DNA of 64,000 nucleotides from Alteromonas indica (GTDB taxonomy: Bacteria > Pseudomonadota > Gammaproteobacteria > Enterobacterales > Alteromonadaceae), in assembly GCA_003056425.1 (NCBI GenBank), contig PYVY01000012.1, positions 62,001-126,000 of the forward strand, given 5' to 3'. Positions 47,174 to 54,681 of the stretch are shown here, piece by piece. Below the pieces are notes generated by a model. The model was not told the DNA's origin. It did not search any database and worked only from the letters and a program-made list of their open reading frames with translations. The translations under genes and the position numbers were made by a program. The stretch's first letter is position 1; each line of letters begins with the position of its first letter.

Positions 47174-47440
47174 GTGCATATAGGACGTTAGCCATAATCA
47201 AAAATGTATCGTAAAGTATTAGAAAAATACACAATAATTACCGCCAATCAGCCGTCTTATCGCATATGAAGACTGTTTTAACGACTGCATAGAAAAATTT
47301 AAATGACTGACCAACTGACAATAATGTTACTGCTAAACTGCCCAACAAATTAGTTGCCTCATAGATACATTATGGATCAACGGTCATGATTTACGCGAAA
47401 TGATGTTAGGTTGATATCCAAATCGACATCCCGATATCGC

Positions 47441-47918
47441 CGGGCAATGGTCACACTGACATACAGAAATATCGATGATTGGCGCGCTGACGACGTAAGT
47501 TACTTTATGCGATTAGTCCGGTAATGGTGTAAACGCAGAGAGATTGAAGTTCGTTACGTCTGGGTAGCTGAATTACAAAAGCGCGGTGCCGTTCATTATC
47601 ATGTGGTGTTCTGGTTGCCGATTGGTATCGCGTTGCCAAAGCCAGACAACTAAGGTTGGTGGCGGCATGGTATGACGCGCAATGAATGGGTCAAACGGCC
47701 AGTTGCGTATCTGGCTAAGTACTTGTCTAAAGATGATGCCGATGCATTCCCAAAAGGTTGACGAACTATAGGCGCGGCGGTTTATCGGCGCCGGCCAGAA
47801 ATGAACGTTGTTTATGGTTAATGACAACATGGGTAAAGAAGTCGCCAGTGCCGAGGGCAAACCCCGTTGCGCAATCGGTGGAAGTGTAGTCTTGAAAAAC
47901 TCAGGTGAAATTATCTAA
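47441..47918 (+). pseudogene. Decayed filamentous-phage-type rolling-circle replication initiator
   Basis: One frame from 47441 reads as a protein interrupted by stops at 47522, 47651 and 47759 and ended at 47819. It contains YVWVAELQKRGAVHYHVVFW, with the His-hydrophobic-His (HUH) motif VHYHV, then LPKPDN, GWWRHGMT, EWVKRPVAYLAKYLSK (likely catalytic Tyr/Lys helix) and AFPKG. This is the pattern of inovirus and related Rep proteins. After a +1 shift near 47820 a further segment (SAEGKPRCAIGGSVVLKNSG) resembles a Rep C-terminus and ends at 47918. Three nonsense codons and one frameshift make it inactive. It lies 180 nt left of the dif site, as expected for a phage that integrates by XerCD. 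Confidence 0.75.
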
Positions 47919-48097
47919 CCACCTTAAAAACACATATCATAATGCTGGGATTGGAAGCTTTATTGTTAAAGCGTAGCAACTGGAGTTGTTAATGCAAATA
48001 CCCAAAGGAACGCCCGCGCTAAAGAGACGGGGGCGAAAGCCAATAATCAGCCAGCTAAAGATAGCGCGTGTAACTGCCTGATACACAATAATATATA

Positions 48098-48125
48098 ATT
48101 TCGCATAATGTGTATTATGTTAAAT
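48098..48125 (+). other. dif: dif site (XerC/XerD chromosome dimer resolution site)
   Basis: 28 bp with an 11-bp XerC arm (ATTTCGCATAA), a 6-bp central region (TGTGTA) and an 11-bp XerD arm (TTATGTTAAAT). The XerD arm is identical to that of E. coli dif; the XerC arm matches at 8 of 11 positions including CGCATAA next to the spacer; and the central region differs from E. coli TGTATA by one base. Spacing is exact. A chance match of this quality in 64 kb is negligible. Its place in an AT-rich, gene-poor region where gene polarity changes supports the assignment as the chromosomal dif. Confidence 0.93.
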
Positions 48126-48148
48126 ATAGTATTTATTCATTATAAACG

Positions 48149-48180
48149 GCTTCGTTAGCCTTGTTGGGGCTGCTAGCCCC
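48149..48180. repeat. Tandem hairpins just right of dif
   Basis: Two small stem-loops, GGCT-TCGTT-AGCC (48149-48161) and GGGGC-TGCTA-GCCCC (48166-48180), lie 24 nt past dif. A pair of similar make-up and opposite order lies at 53301-53330. They may be terminators or remains of the phage intergenic region. Confidence 0.5.
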
Positions 48181-48468
48181 TATACTGCTATCAGAATAAC
48201 AATATATTATCTGGAGCCCGAATTTGATAATAACGATTATTACCGGTTTAATGATTCGGCTAGCCACAGGCTGATTAAGCAATATCAATTGAAACCGATA
48301 TCTATGCAGAGCTAGTTGAACCAGCGATGTTTCTAACTATCAGTCTATACGTAAGAGCTTTCTCAGGTTAGCTCAAAACTGACTAATATGTATTAAAGCA
48401 TAATCTTTGATATGCGTATCTGCTGAGACGGCAAATCAGCAGCCCAAATTGCTCAAATATAAGGCGAC

Positions 48469-48523
48469 GCTACGTGAAATCTGAATTGTCTACAGAGGTA
48501 TAACCCGTCAGATTTCACGTAGC
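48469..48523. repeat. Perfect 16-bp inverted repeat
   Basis: GCTACGTGAAATCTGA (48469-48484) and its exact complement TCAGATTTCACGTAGC (48508-48523) are separated by 23 nt. There is no gene within 700 nt on either side and no T run. A 7-bp inverted repeat (CTGCTGA/TCAGCAG) lies just upstream at 48420-48442. The stretch 48181-48988 otherwise shows no credible coding sequence. Confidence 0.75.
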
Positions 48524-48988
48524 ACACGCAGTTAAACTGTGCTTTAAATGCTCAATTCCGGCATCGGTGCTAAGAGATAACCATGGCTATGGCATTACAC
48601 AAATAACTCTGGTTTCTGTATCATTCCAAAGGTGTGCCTTGCTTACCAACTATTTTTCGGGTTGCTGACGTTGGAAGTCATATACCGTGCTAGCTTTCAC
48701 AACAAAATTCTTCATAGATTTTTATTGCGTTGATGCGCTTATGATTTTAGTAAATATACGTGCTAGCACTAACGTTAAGCTATCCAGAACTATCGTTCGC
48801 GTCCAGGCTATCGATAGATAGACCACCGCTTAACGATATAAATAACTTTCATCATGGTTATGCAAAATAGCATAAGGGTGATCGCAGGTTCCGCACATTT
48901 TTACTTATCTCAGGCTACGTTATGTCATGTAACGCCTTCCCGCTTTGTCGCTATTTCGCTTTATCTCTATTTGCGTATTTATAGTAAA

Positions 48989-49016
48989 TTGCCGAATTTC
49001 ACCAATACTGTATACT
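48989..49016 (+). promoter_or_regulatory. Sigma-70 promoter for the recombinase gene
   Basis: A -35 element TTGCCG (48989-48994), a 16-nt spacer and a -10 element TATACT (49011-49016) point toward the recombinase at 49238. The -10 lies inside the LexA box, so LexA binding would block it. The predicted leader is about 215 nt. Confidence 0.55.
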
Positions 49017-49023
49017 TGTACAG
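49008..49023. promoter_or_regulatory. LexA (SOS) box upstream of the Cre-like recombinase
   Basis: CTGTATACTTGTACAG fits CTG-N10-CAG, with perfect CTGTA/TACAG half sites and 13 of 16 matches to the E. coli consensus; the flanking bases TA and TTA also agree. It overlaps the -10 of the only good promoter upstream of the recombinase gene. Confidence 0.72.
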
Positions 49024-49119
49024 TTACCGTAAAAAGGGCACCTGACTTTAAGTGTCATTAGCAGTAGAGGTTATCGTGATCGAATAATATGAACAGATAA
49101 CCAGGTATGATTCAGATAA

Positions 49120-49161
49120 ATCCATCACGCAAGATAACTGGAATTATCATGCGTGATGGAT
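49120..49161. repeat. 42-bp quasi-palindrome, candidate recombinase core site
   Basis: The left arm ATCCATCACGCAAGATAA (49120-49137) and the right arm TTATCATGCGTGATGGAT (49144-49161) are complementary at 17 of 18 positions around the 6-bp spacer CTGGAA. The inner edges read GATAA-spacer-TTATC, which echoes CATAA-spacer-TTATG of dif. It sits in the leader of the recombinase gene, 76 nt before its ATG. An alternative reading is an mRNA hairpin that controls translation. AGATAA recurs at 49095, 49114 and 49132. Confidence 0.6.
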
Positions 49162-49237
49162 CGTCCGTGATACTAGGTAGATCCAATATCAAAAAGATTT
49201 TATAATTATATATCAATCACATACAAAGGTTTTAGGT

Positions 49238-50296
49238 ATGAGTTATTTGACTACATCGCCGATCGAAGGCTTTGTTAGTGTCTATAAAGAAGCGGTAAAT
49301 AAATACTTTAAAGATATCTTTACTAAGCTTCCCCACAATACCCAACGGGCTTATGTGAGTGACTTTAATGAATTCGCGATCTTTTGTGAGCAGGAAGGCC
49401 TGACCGGTTTTAATGATAGTATGCAAAATAATGAAGATTGCATTAAACGCTACGTTGAAGTGCTGTGTCATAGCCCCCTGGCCTACCGAACTATAAAACG
49501 CCGACTAAGCGCATTAAGTAAATTTTTGGGTATTGCACAGTTGCCAAACCCGATTGTGAATTCAGTGTATTTAAAGGATTTTGTAAAACTATCTCTTTCG
49601 CAAAACGAAAAGTATCAGCTAAGTAGTCACCAGGCCGTGCCACTTACGGTCGATATATTAGAAAAGATAAATAACAATGTTATTCCTGATACGCTGTTGG
49701 AAATGCGGGATTTAGCGATCATAAACCTGATGTTTGACGGTTTATTACGGGCCGATGAAGTGGTTCGGGTACGGACAGAACACATAAACAAAAGAAATAA
49801 TGCTTTGCTCGTACTGACATCTAAGTCGGACCAAACCGGTAAAGGCTCATATCGATTTATATCAAACAGTACCGTGGCGATGATTGATGAGTACATAAAC
49901 GAGGCGAACTATAATAAAGCATCGCAACAAGAGCGAGATAGCTCAGATCCGCGCCGCATTAATCATGGTATTTTATTCAGAAGAGTCTCCAACCGTGGCC
50001 ATGCCCTACTCCCTTATGACGAACAGCTTAAAGGTAAACATTCGCCAATATTAGAGTATTCCAGTATCTATCGCGTATGGAAACGTATAGCAGATATGGC
50101 CAAGGTGAAAGAAAATATTACCCCGCATAGCGGCCGGGTTGGAGGCGCGGTTTCGCTTGCTGAAAATGGCGCAACCTTACCTGAAATGCAACTTGCCGGA
50201 GGTTGGCATTCGCCCGAAATGCCTGGCCATTATGGCCAACAGGCTGCTGTTGGCAAAGGTGGTATGGCTAAGTTAGCTCAACTGAAAGGTCGCTAA
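49238..50296 (+). CDS. Cre-like tyrosine recombinase
   Basis: 352 residues. An N-terminal SAM-like core-binding domain (about residues 20-110) contains LPHNTQRAYVSDFNEFAIFC and TIKRRLSALSKFLG. The catalytic domain has the first Arg in FDGLLRADEVVRVR (about 170), HSGR with His/Arg (TPHSGRVGGA, about 304), GGWHSPEM, and a terminal Tyr in MPGHYG (about 333). Order, spacing and the local wording (HSGRVGGA...LPEMQLAGGW versus Cre HSARVGAA...IPEIMQAGGW) make it Cre-like rather than XerC/D. It may act on the palindrome in its own leader. Predicted to be SOS-regulated. It is solitary, with no adjacent excisionase or phage genes. Confidence 0.88.
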   Translation: MSYLTTSPIEGFVSVYKEAVNKYFKDIFTKLPHNTQRAYVSDFNEFAIFCEQEGLTGFNDSMQNNEDCIKRYVEVLCHSPLAYRTIKRRLSALSKFLGIAQLPNPIVNSVYLKDFVKLSLSQNEKYQLSSHQAVPLTVDILEKINNNVIPDTLLEMRDLAIINLMFDGLLRADEVVRVRTEHINKRNNALLVLTSKSDQTGKGSYRFISNSTVAMIDEYINEANYNKASQQERDSSDPRRINHGILFRRVSNRGHALLPYDEQLKGKHSPILEYSSIYRVWKRIADMAKVKENITPHSGRVGGAVSLAENGATLPEMQLAGGWHSPEMPGHYGQQAAVGKGGMAKLAQLKGR

Positions 50297-50396
50297 TACC
50301 TAACACTATAAAGCGGTACATTTAAGTAGCGTCACTCTGCTTGAGTTCGCCGTGCGCCATTCGCGCATACAACGGTTTGTTTACTCTCAATGGTGC

Positions 50397-50825
50397 CTAT
50401 TTTCCATAAGGTTCCAACAATTCACCGCTTAAGAGTACGACACTTTCCAGTTCATCCGAGAACGGTTTATACGGCAAAGGCGTCAGAGTAATAAGATAAA
50501 ACCAGATTACAGTCCCCTTCTTGCTAAAAGCCGGCCTTAAATCAGCACTTTTCACACCAAAGTTTGCAGCATTAGTATTATGATATTTATATGCTTGCTG
50601 AATAGCAGCCCCAACCGACAAACTTGGATCCCCTTTTCCATCCCACTTGGCATTTTGTATATCAAATTGCCAAGATCTTACGGTATAGGAACCTTCTTGC
50701 GTTCCAATTAAGAAGAAGACTTCTTGGTTGTTTTTTACTTCGTTAGTGTATTTCAACACGTTTAATTCATTGGCTTCAGCCACAGTTAAGATAAGAGCTA
50801 GTGCAAATGCTGCCATTGTTTTCAT
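50397..50825 (-). CDS. Small exported hypothetical protein
   Basis: 142 residues from the ATG at 50825, chosen because an AAGGAA motif precedes it; a longer form starting at 50855 lacks support. The N-terminus MKTMAAFALALILTVAEA is a signal peptide, so the mature protein of about 123 residues is periplasmic. It contains FFLIGTQEGSYTVRSWQF and GTVIWFYLITLTPLPYKPF. I recognise no family. It stands alone between the recombinase and a long empty stretch. Confidence 0.7.
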   Translation of the reverse strand: MKTMAAFALALILTVAEANELNVLKYTNEVKNNQEVFFLIGTQEGSYTVRSWQFDIQNAKWDGKGDPSLSVGAAIQQAYKYHNTNAANFGVKSADLRPAFSKKGTVIWFYLITLTPLPYKPFSDELESVVLLSGELLEPYGK

Positions 50826-50855
50826 TATGTCAATTTCCTTATTGGGGGCCAGCAC

Positions 50856-51824
50856 CTATCTAAGGGGCCGTAATAGGTAGCTAAACTTGGAGCGAAGCGA
50901 CTGAGCCTGCGCGTCATTGACCCGGCGAACGCATAATGGTGTTCCCGTTGTAAACAGCACAGTATAAACAGAGCATGCATCGTTATTAAATTAGTTTTTC
51001 AAACTGTACAGTAGACTGCTAATCCAAGCTACTTTGGTTCCTGTCTTAATTATACAACCGTTCAATATAGCCCATAATTTTTCTTCTAACGGATTAATAT
51101 TAGTCTAGCGAACCACTTTTCTCGCCGATAATTCCAGTATTATTGCCTGGTAGATGAAGTGTTTGCCAAGAAGAGTGTAAGTAATATCTCAGCCGCTGCT
51201 TTATTGATTGGGCCCGGTTAGTTTTAGCAAACCAAGACGATGATTGATAGCTAGTTTAAACAGTTGTGGCCCTTCCTGCACACGGCAATAAATACGTTCT
51301 ATACGTAATTTAAATTCTGCAATGCGCATCGGTCGGACTACTACTGCCAGGCATAGAAAGCCTACCAATTTGAATAAAGTACTGAAGGATAAACACGCGG
51401 GATTGCAGATTGCAGCGTTATTTCAAATAAGAGAGAAAAAAGCGCAGATGGACAGATGAATCATATAGCTTGCTGTGGGATCGAGGCTCCACTTTGTATA
51501 ATCAGTGTCAGACTATATAGGCTAAATATTCAAAGGGCTTGCCCAGGTAATCGCTATAGGAACCTGGTGGCGCGGAAGAACACCGGAGAGCATTTATAGC
51601 TTGTTTACAGATAGCTTGCCTACTGGTTGGTTTGTATTCGTGATTCTAAGGTTAGTGTGCAGTTTCCTTCGCTCTCTTACCCATATTCTGTATGGTGCCG
51701 TAATAAAGTAGGTGCTAAAGGCGTGGCAAATTTTTGTCTCTTACTATGGTGATATTTTCTTGTTTTTATAAAGTAAGAACCATGCAATCGCATAGTTCTT
51801 ACTATTACCGCCTAAGCGTTCTAT
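50856..51824. other. Gene-poor stretch with one possible small ORF remnant
   Basis: About 970 nt of AT-rich DNA. On the minus strand 51201-51329 reads 42 codons from an ATG (MRIAEFKLRIERIYCRVQEG ... ending LKLTGPNQ). The same frame stays open upstream with a hydrophobic run (LFKLVGFLCLAVVV) but offers no ATG and no ribosome site. It may be the end of a decayed membrane-protein gene. No terminators or repeats of note were found. Confidence 0.4.
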
Positions 51825-52874
51825 TTATTCAACATCAAGTTTCGACATATCCATAACAAAGCGATACGCAATATCCCCTTTAGCTAAATGTTCATAGGCT
51901 TTATTAACCTCTTCAGGGGATATGATTTTACACTCTGGATGAATATTATGCTGAGCACAAAAATCCAATACCTCCTGGGTTTCTTTAATTCCACCTATCA
52001 AAGATCCCGCAATACGGCGACGCCCGGTAACCAATGGTATAGTGGACGGTTCATCTAATGGACCGACCTGACCCACAATAACCAACGAGCCATCAACGTC
52101 TAATAAAGGCGCATATTGGGTAACATCATGTTTTACCGGGACGGTATCTAATATCAGGTCGAATCCGTTAGCGGCTTGTTTCATTGCATCTTCATCTGTC
52201 GATACAAGAATCCCGCTGGCTCCCAGGCCTTTTGCTTCTTCATCTTTAGCATCGGAACGGCTAATAACAGTTACTTCTGCGCCCATGGCGACTGCTAGTT
52301 TTACTGCCATATGACCCAGGCCACCCAGGCCGATAACCCCTACCCGGCTACCCTTCTCTACATTCCACGTGCGAAGCGGAGAATACGTGGTAATGCCGGC
52401 ACATAGAATAGGCGCCGCCTTGGATAAGTCGAGTGCTTCTGGTACACGCAGTACAAATTGCTCGCGCACTACAATATGTTTTGAGTAACCACCCTGAGTA
52501 AGGGTACCGTCAATACGATCGGGGGCACCATAAGTTGGTGTCATGCCATTACGACAGTATTGCTCTTCATGGTTTTCACATTGGTCGCACTGTTGGCAGC
52601 TGTCTACCATGCAACCGACGGCAACATGTTGACCTACCTCAAACCCTGTTACCTCGCTGCCTACTTCAAGGACTTTACCGACAATCTCATGGCCGGGTAC
52701 TAATGGGTATGACTGGGGGCCCCAATCTCCATTAACGGTGTGCAGGTCTGAATGACAAATTCCGCTGTACAGTATCTCGATAGCGACATCGTTATCACGC
52801 AATGCACGGCGCTCAAAGTGATAAGGCACCATATGGGCGTCTGAATCGTGAGCAGCATAGCCTACTGTTTTCAT
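51825..52874 (-). CDS. Zinc-dependent alcohol dehydrogenase (CAD/YahK-like)
   Basis: 349 residues, medium-chain dehydrogenase family. The catalytic zinc site is in SGICHSDLHTVNGDWG (about residues 37-52) with PGHEIVG (about 60-66). The structural zinc cysteines are in VDSCQQCDQCENHEEQYC (about 90-107). The Rossmann motif GLGGLGHMAVKLA is at about 176-188. It resembles E. coli YahK and cinnamyl-alcohol-dehydrogenase-type enzymes that reduce aldehydes with NADPH; S-R-S-D after the second strand fits NADP preference. A GAGGTAA ribosome site supports the start. Monocistronic. Confidence 0.92.
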   Translation of the reverse strand: MKTVGYAAHDSDAHMVPYHFERRALRDNDVAIEILYSGICHSDLHTVNGDWGPQSYPLVPGHEIVGKVLEVGSEVTGFEVGQHVAVGCMVDSCQQCDQCENHEEQYCRNGMTPTYGAPDRIDGTLTQGGYSKHIVVREQFVLRVPEALDLSKAAPILCAGITTYSPLRTWNVEKGSRVGVIGLGGLGHMAVKLAVAMGAEVTVISRSDAKDEEAKGLGASGILVSTDEDAMKQAANGFDLILDTVPVKHDVTQYAPLLDVDGSLVIVGQVGPLDEPSTIPLVTGRRRIAGSLIGGIKETQEVLDFCAQHNIHPECKIISPEEVNKAYEHLAKGDIAYRFVMDMSKLDVE

Positions 52875-53596
52875 TTATTACCTCGTTTTACGTTTTGAAT
52901 TACTATCCTTACGTAAAAAAACCATAATTAGCTTTGTGCTATTGTCACCACCCGCCCTTACGGGTCAATTCAACCAATAACATTAAAGCTAGTGAGGCAA
53001 AATCCCCCGCTCCAGAACCGGTTAATTAGCGCTGTGGCCCGCCAGCGGGTCTTATCTCACGGTATTTTTGGTGAAGCAGCGCCCAGCATACAGCAGCAAT
53101 GTCCGTTCTGATATTCGATTAGCACCAATGGCGGATACAAAAAATAAAATTAACTTAATGTGATAAACGCGCCAGGTCTTGCGCATAACAATACAGCTGC
53201 AGACTTATAGCATTGCCCCTACGTTCCTTGTATTCAGGCTAATGCGCTACCGGCGAATAATGCAGACTTTATTGAGCAATTGGTTGTATAACCTTCTTTT
53301 GGGGGCGAAGCCCCCTGCCGCGTTAGCGGCTTACTATGTAAGTAAATTAACTAGGGTATGGTGCCGTAAAATCCTTAAGATTCTTTATAGCTTTATTGAT
53401 TGCTTATGGAGCACCAATGTTAACCACTGCTGCCATCTGCGAGTTTTATGTTCTTGCACGCATAAGTATTTTACTCAGGGAGATCACTGGTTAGCCCCAA
53501 TTAATGAGCAAAATTAACACTATCAATTTGATTTAACGGCAAATATTAAGCATTTCGACGAATCAGCAATAGTTTAGATGGCTAAATACTGCTAGC
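52875..53596. other. Intergenic region with tandem hairpins
   Basis: About 720 nt with no credible gene. It contains GGGGGC-GAA-GCCCCC (53301-53315) followed at once by GCCGC-GTTA-GCGGC (53317-53330), a pair of stem-loops resembling those at 48149-48180. A XerC-arm-like 11-mer (CTTGCGCATAA, 53178-53188) has no matching XerD arm. Confidence 0.45.
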
Positions 53597-53612
53597 CTGT
53601 ATTTATATACAG
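53597..53612. promoter_or_regulatory. LexA (SOS) box upstream of tus
   Basis: CTGTATTTATATACAG matches the E. coli LexA consensus CTGTATATATATACAG at 15 of 16 positions, with perfect CTG and CAG ends 10 nt apart. It ends 18 nt before the tus ATG, so LexA would occlude promoter or early transcribed DNA. Confidence 0.8.
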
Positions 53613-53630
53613 TATACGGATTTTTTTACT

Positions 53631-54506
53631 ATGAATCTACTTAGATATTATATGATGCAAATTGAACAGCACACGGGTGCGCTCAGTGAGCTGTTGCGCG
53701 AATTTGCTATTCCTCAACATGCAGTTATGTACCAGCTCCCCCGTATTACTAAAGAAGAAGAACAACACATTATCGATGACGACTATGATGCCATCCCGGT
53801 AACCCGGCTTACTGGTGAAGACGCTATAAACTACGCTATAGCCGCCTTTAAAGACATGTACGTTTACGATAACAATATGAGCCGGCGCTTTGTGCAAAAA
53901 TACCCGGGATTTGTCCCCATGGCGTGCCCGTGGAGCAAAGTCGAACCGGTATTAACGGGTTTGAATCAAGCCAAAGCACAGTTTAAAGCGCAGGTACAAC
54001 AGTTTGACGGCGCAGAAGAAAAGTTCTTTGAAGTTCACGAACGGTTTCATTACCTAATTACTACCATGGCTTATCGGAAAGTGTATGGTTTTACCGGTAA
54101 TTATAAAGCGTTCTATTTTAACTGGTCGCGTCGCCCCCGCGTTGAAGCTGACACCAAAGCCAACTGGTTGGAAAAATTGGGACGGGCAAAGACCGCTATT
54201 CCAGCTAACCATACTAAATCTTCCTGGTATGCCCTTATCGATCAGGAAATTGACACAGTAACCGCGCTTGATGTCGAGAAATTAAGTATACGCCGTCCTA
54301 TTAAGCTACGCCCAGAGTGTTCAGTTCGTGACACCGATGGGAAAATGCTCGGTTACAGTGCCGGCCTGCCCTTTTTACTGACTGATTTTCATCAGCCACC
54401 GAAAGTCAGCATATTAAAGGACTATAGTCGTACGCCCCCGGTAACGCGAAGCGGACGCTGGCAATTGATTTTACCCCGCCTTCATTTGTATCAAAAGCTT
54501 GAGTAG
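53631..54506 (+). CDS. tus: DNA replication terminus site-binding protein Tus homologue
   Basis: 291 residues (E. coli Tus 309). Similarity to Tus lies mainly in the second half: FHYLITTMAYRKVYGF, then SSWYALIDQEIDTVTAL, KLSIRRPIKLRP, and the very C-terminus ILPRLHLYQ, matching IIPRLHLY of E. coli Tus. The N-terminal part is divergent but keeps a helical layout. Tus binds asymmetric Ter sites and stops replication forks from one side. The gene lies 5.5 kb from dif, consistent with its role. A weak GGA motif precedes the ATG; Met8 or Met9 could be alternatives. The SOS box just upstream implies damage-inducible expression. Confidence 0.85.
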   Translation: MNLLRYYMMQIEQHTGALSELLREFAIPQHAVMYQLPRITKEEEQHIIDDDYDAIPVTRLTGEDAINYAIAAFKDMYVYDNNMSRRFVQKYPGFVPMACPWSKVEPVLTGLNQAKAQFKAQVQQFDGAEEKFFEVHERFHYLITTMAYRKVYGFTGNYKAFYFNWSRRPRVEADTKANWLEKLGRAKTAIPANHTKSSWYALIDQEIDTVTALDVEKLSIRRPIKLRPECSVRDTDGKMLGYSAGLPFLLTDFHQPPKVSILKDYSRTPPVTRSGRWQLILPRLHLYQKLE

Positions 54507-54681
54507 GTCGAATAACCAGACCGGCTAAAAACGTCGTTAATCTGGTCAACCTGGCGGGAATTCCCGTCGTTCAAGCGAATCGCCAATTACGCTGTGTTTT
54601 GCGACAAAGACTGCGGCGATGGCTGATCCGCTTAATCACTTGAACCTGTAACAGTATTGTCTTCCTTAACTTTTTGTATCT

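Noticed and set aside
47573..47860. 95-codon minus-strand ORF
   Set aside because: It is antisense to the phage Rep remnant, whose plus-strand reading has clear motifs.
48854..49045. 63-codon plus-strand ORF upstream of the recombinase
   Set aside because: It overlaps the predicted promoter and LexA box and has no ribosome site or recognisable composition.
53178..53205. Second dif-like site (XerC-arm match CTTGCGCATAA)
   Set aside because: Only the XerC half matches; the expected XerD arm is absent. Half-site matches of this quality occur many times by chance.
53179..53517. 112-codon plus-strand ORF
   Set aside because: Cysteine-rich, no ribosome site, contains the tandem hairpins, no family similarity; it lies in decayed intergenic DNA.
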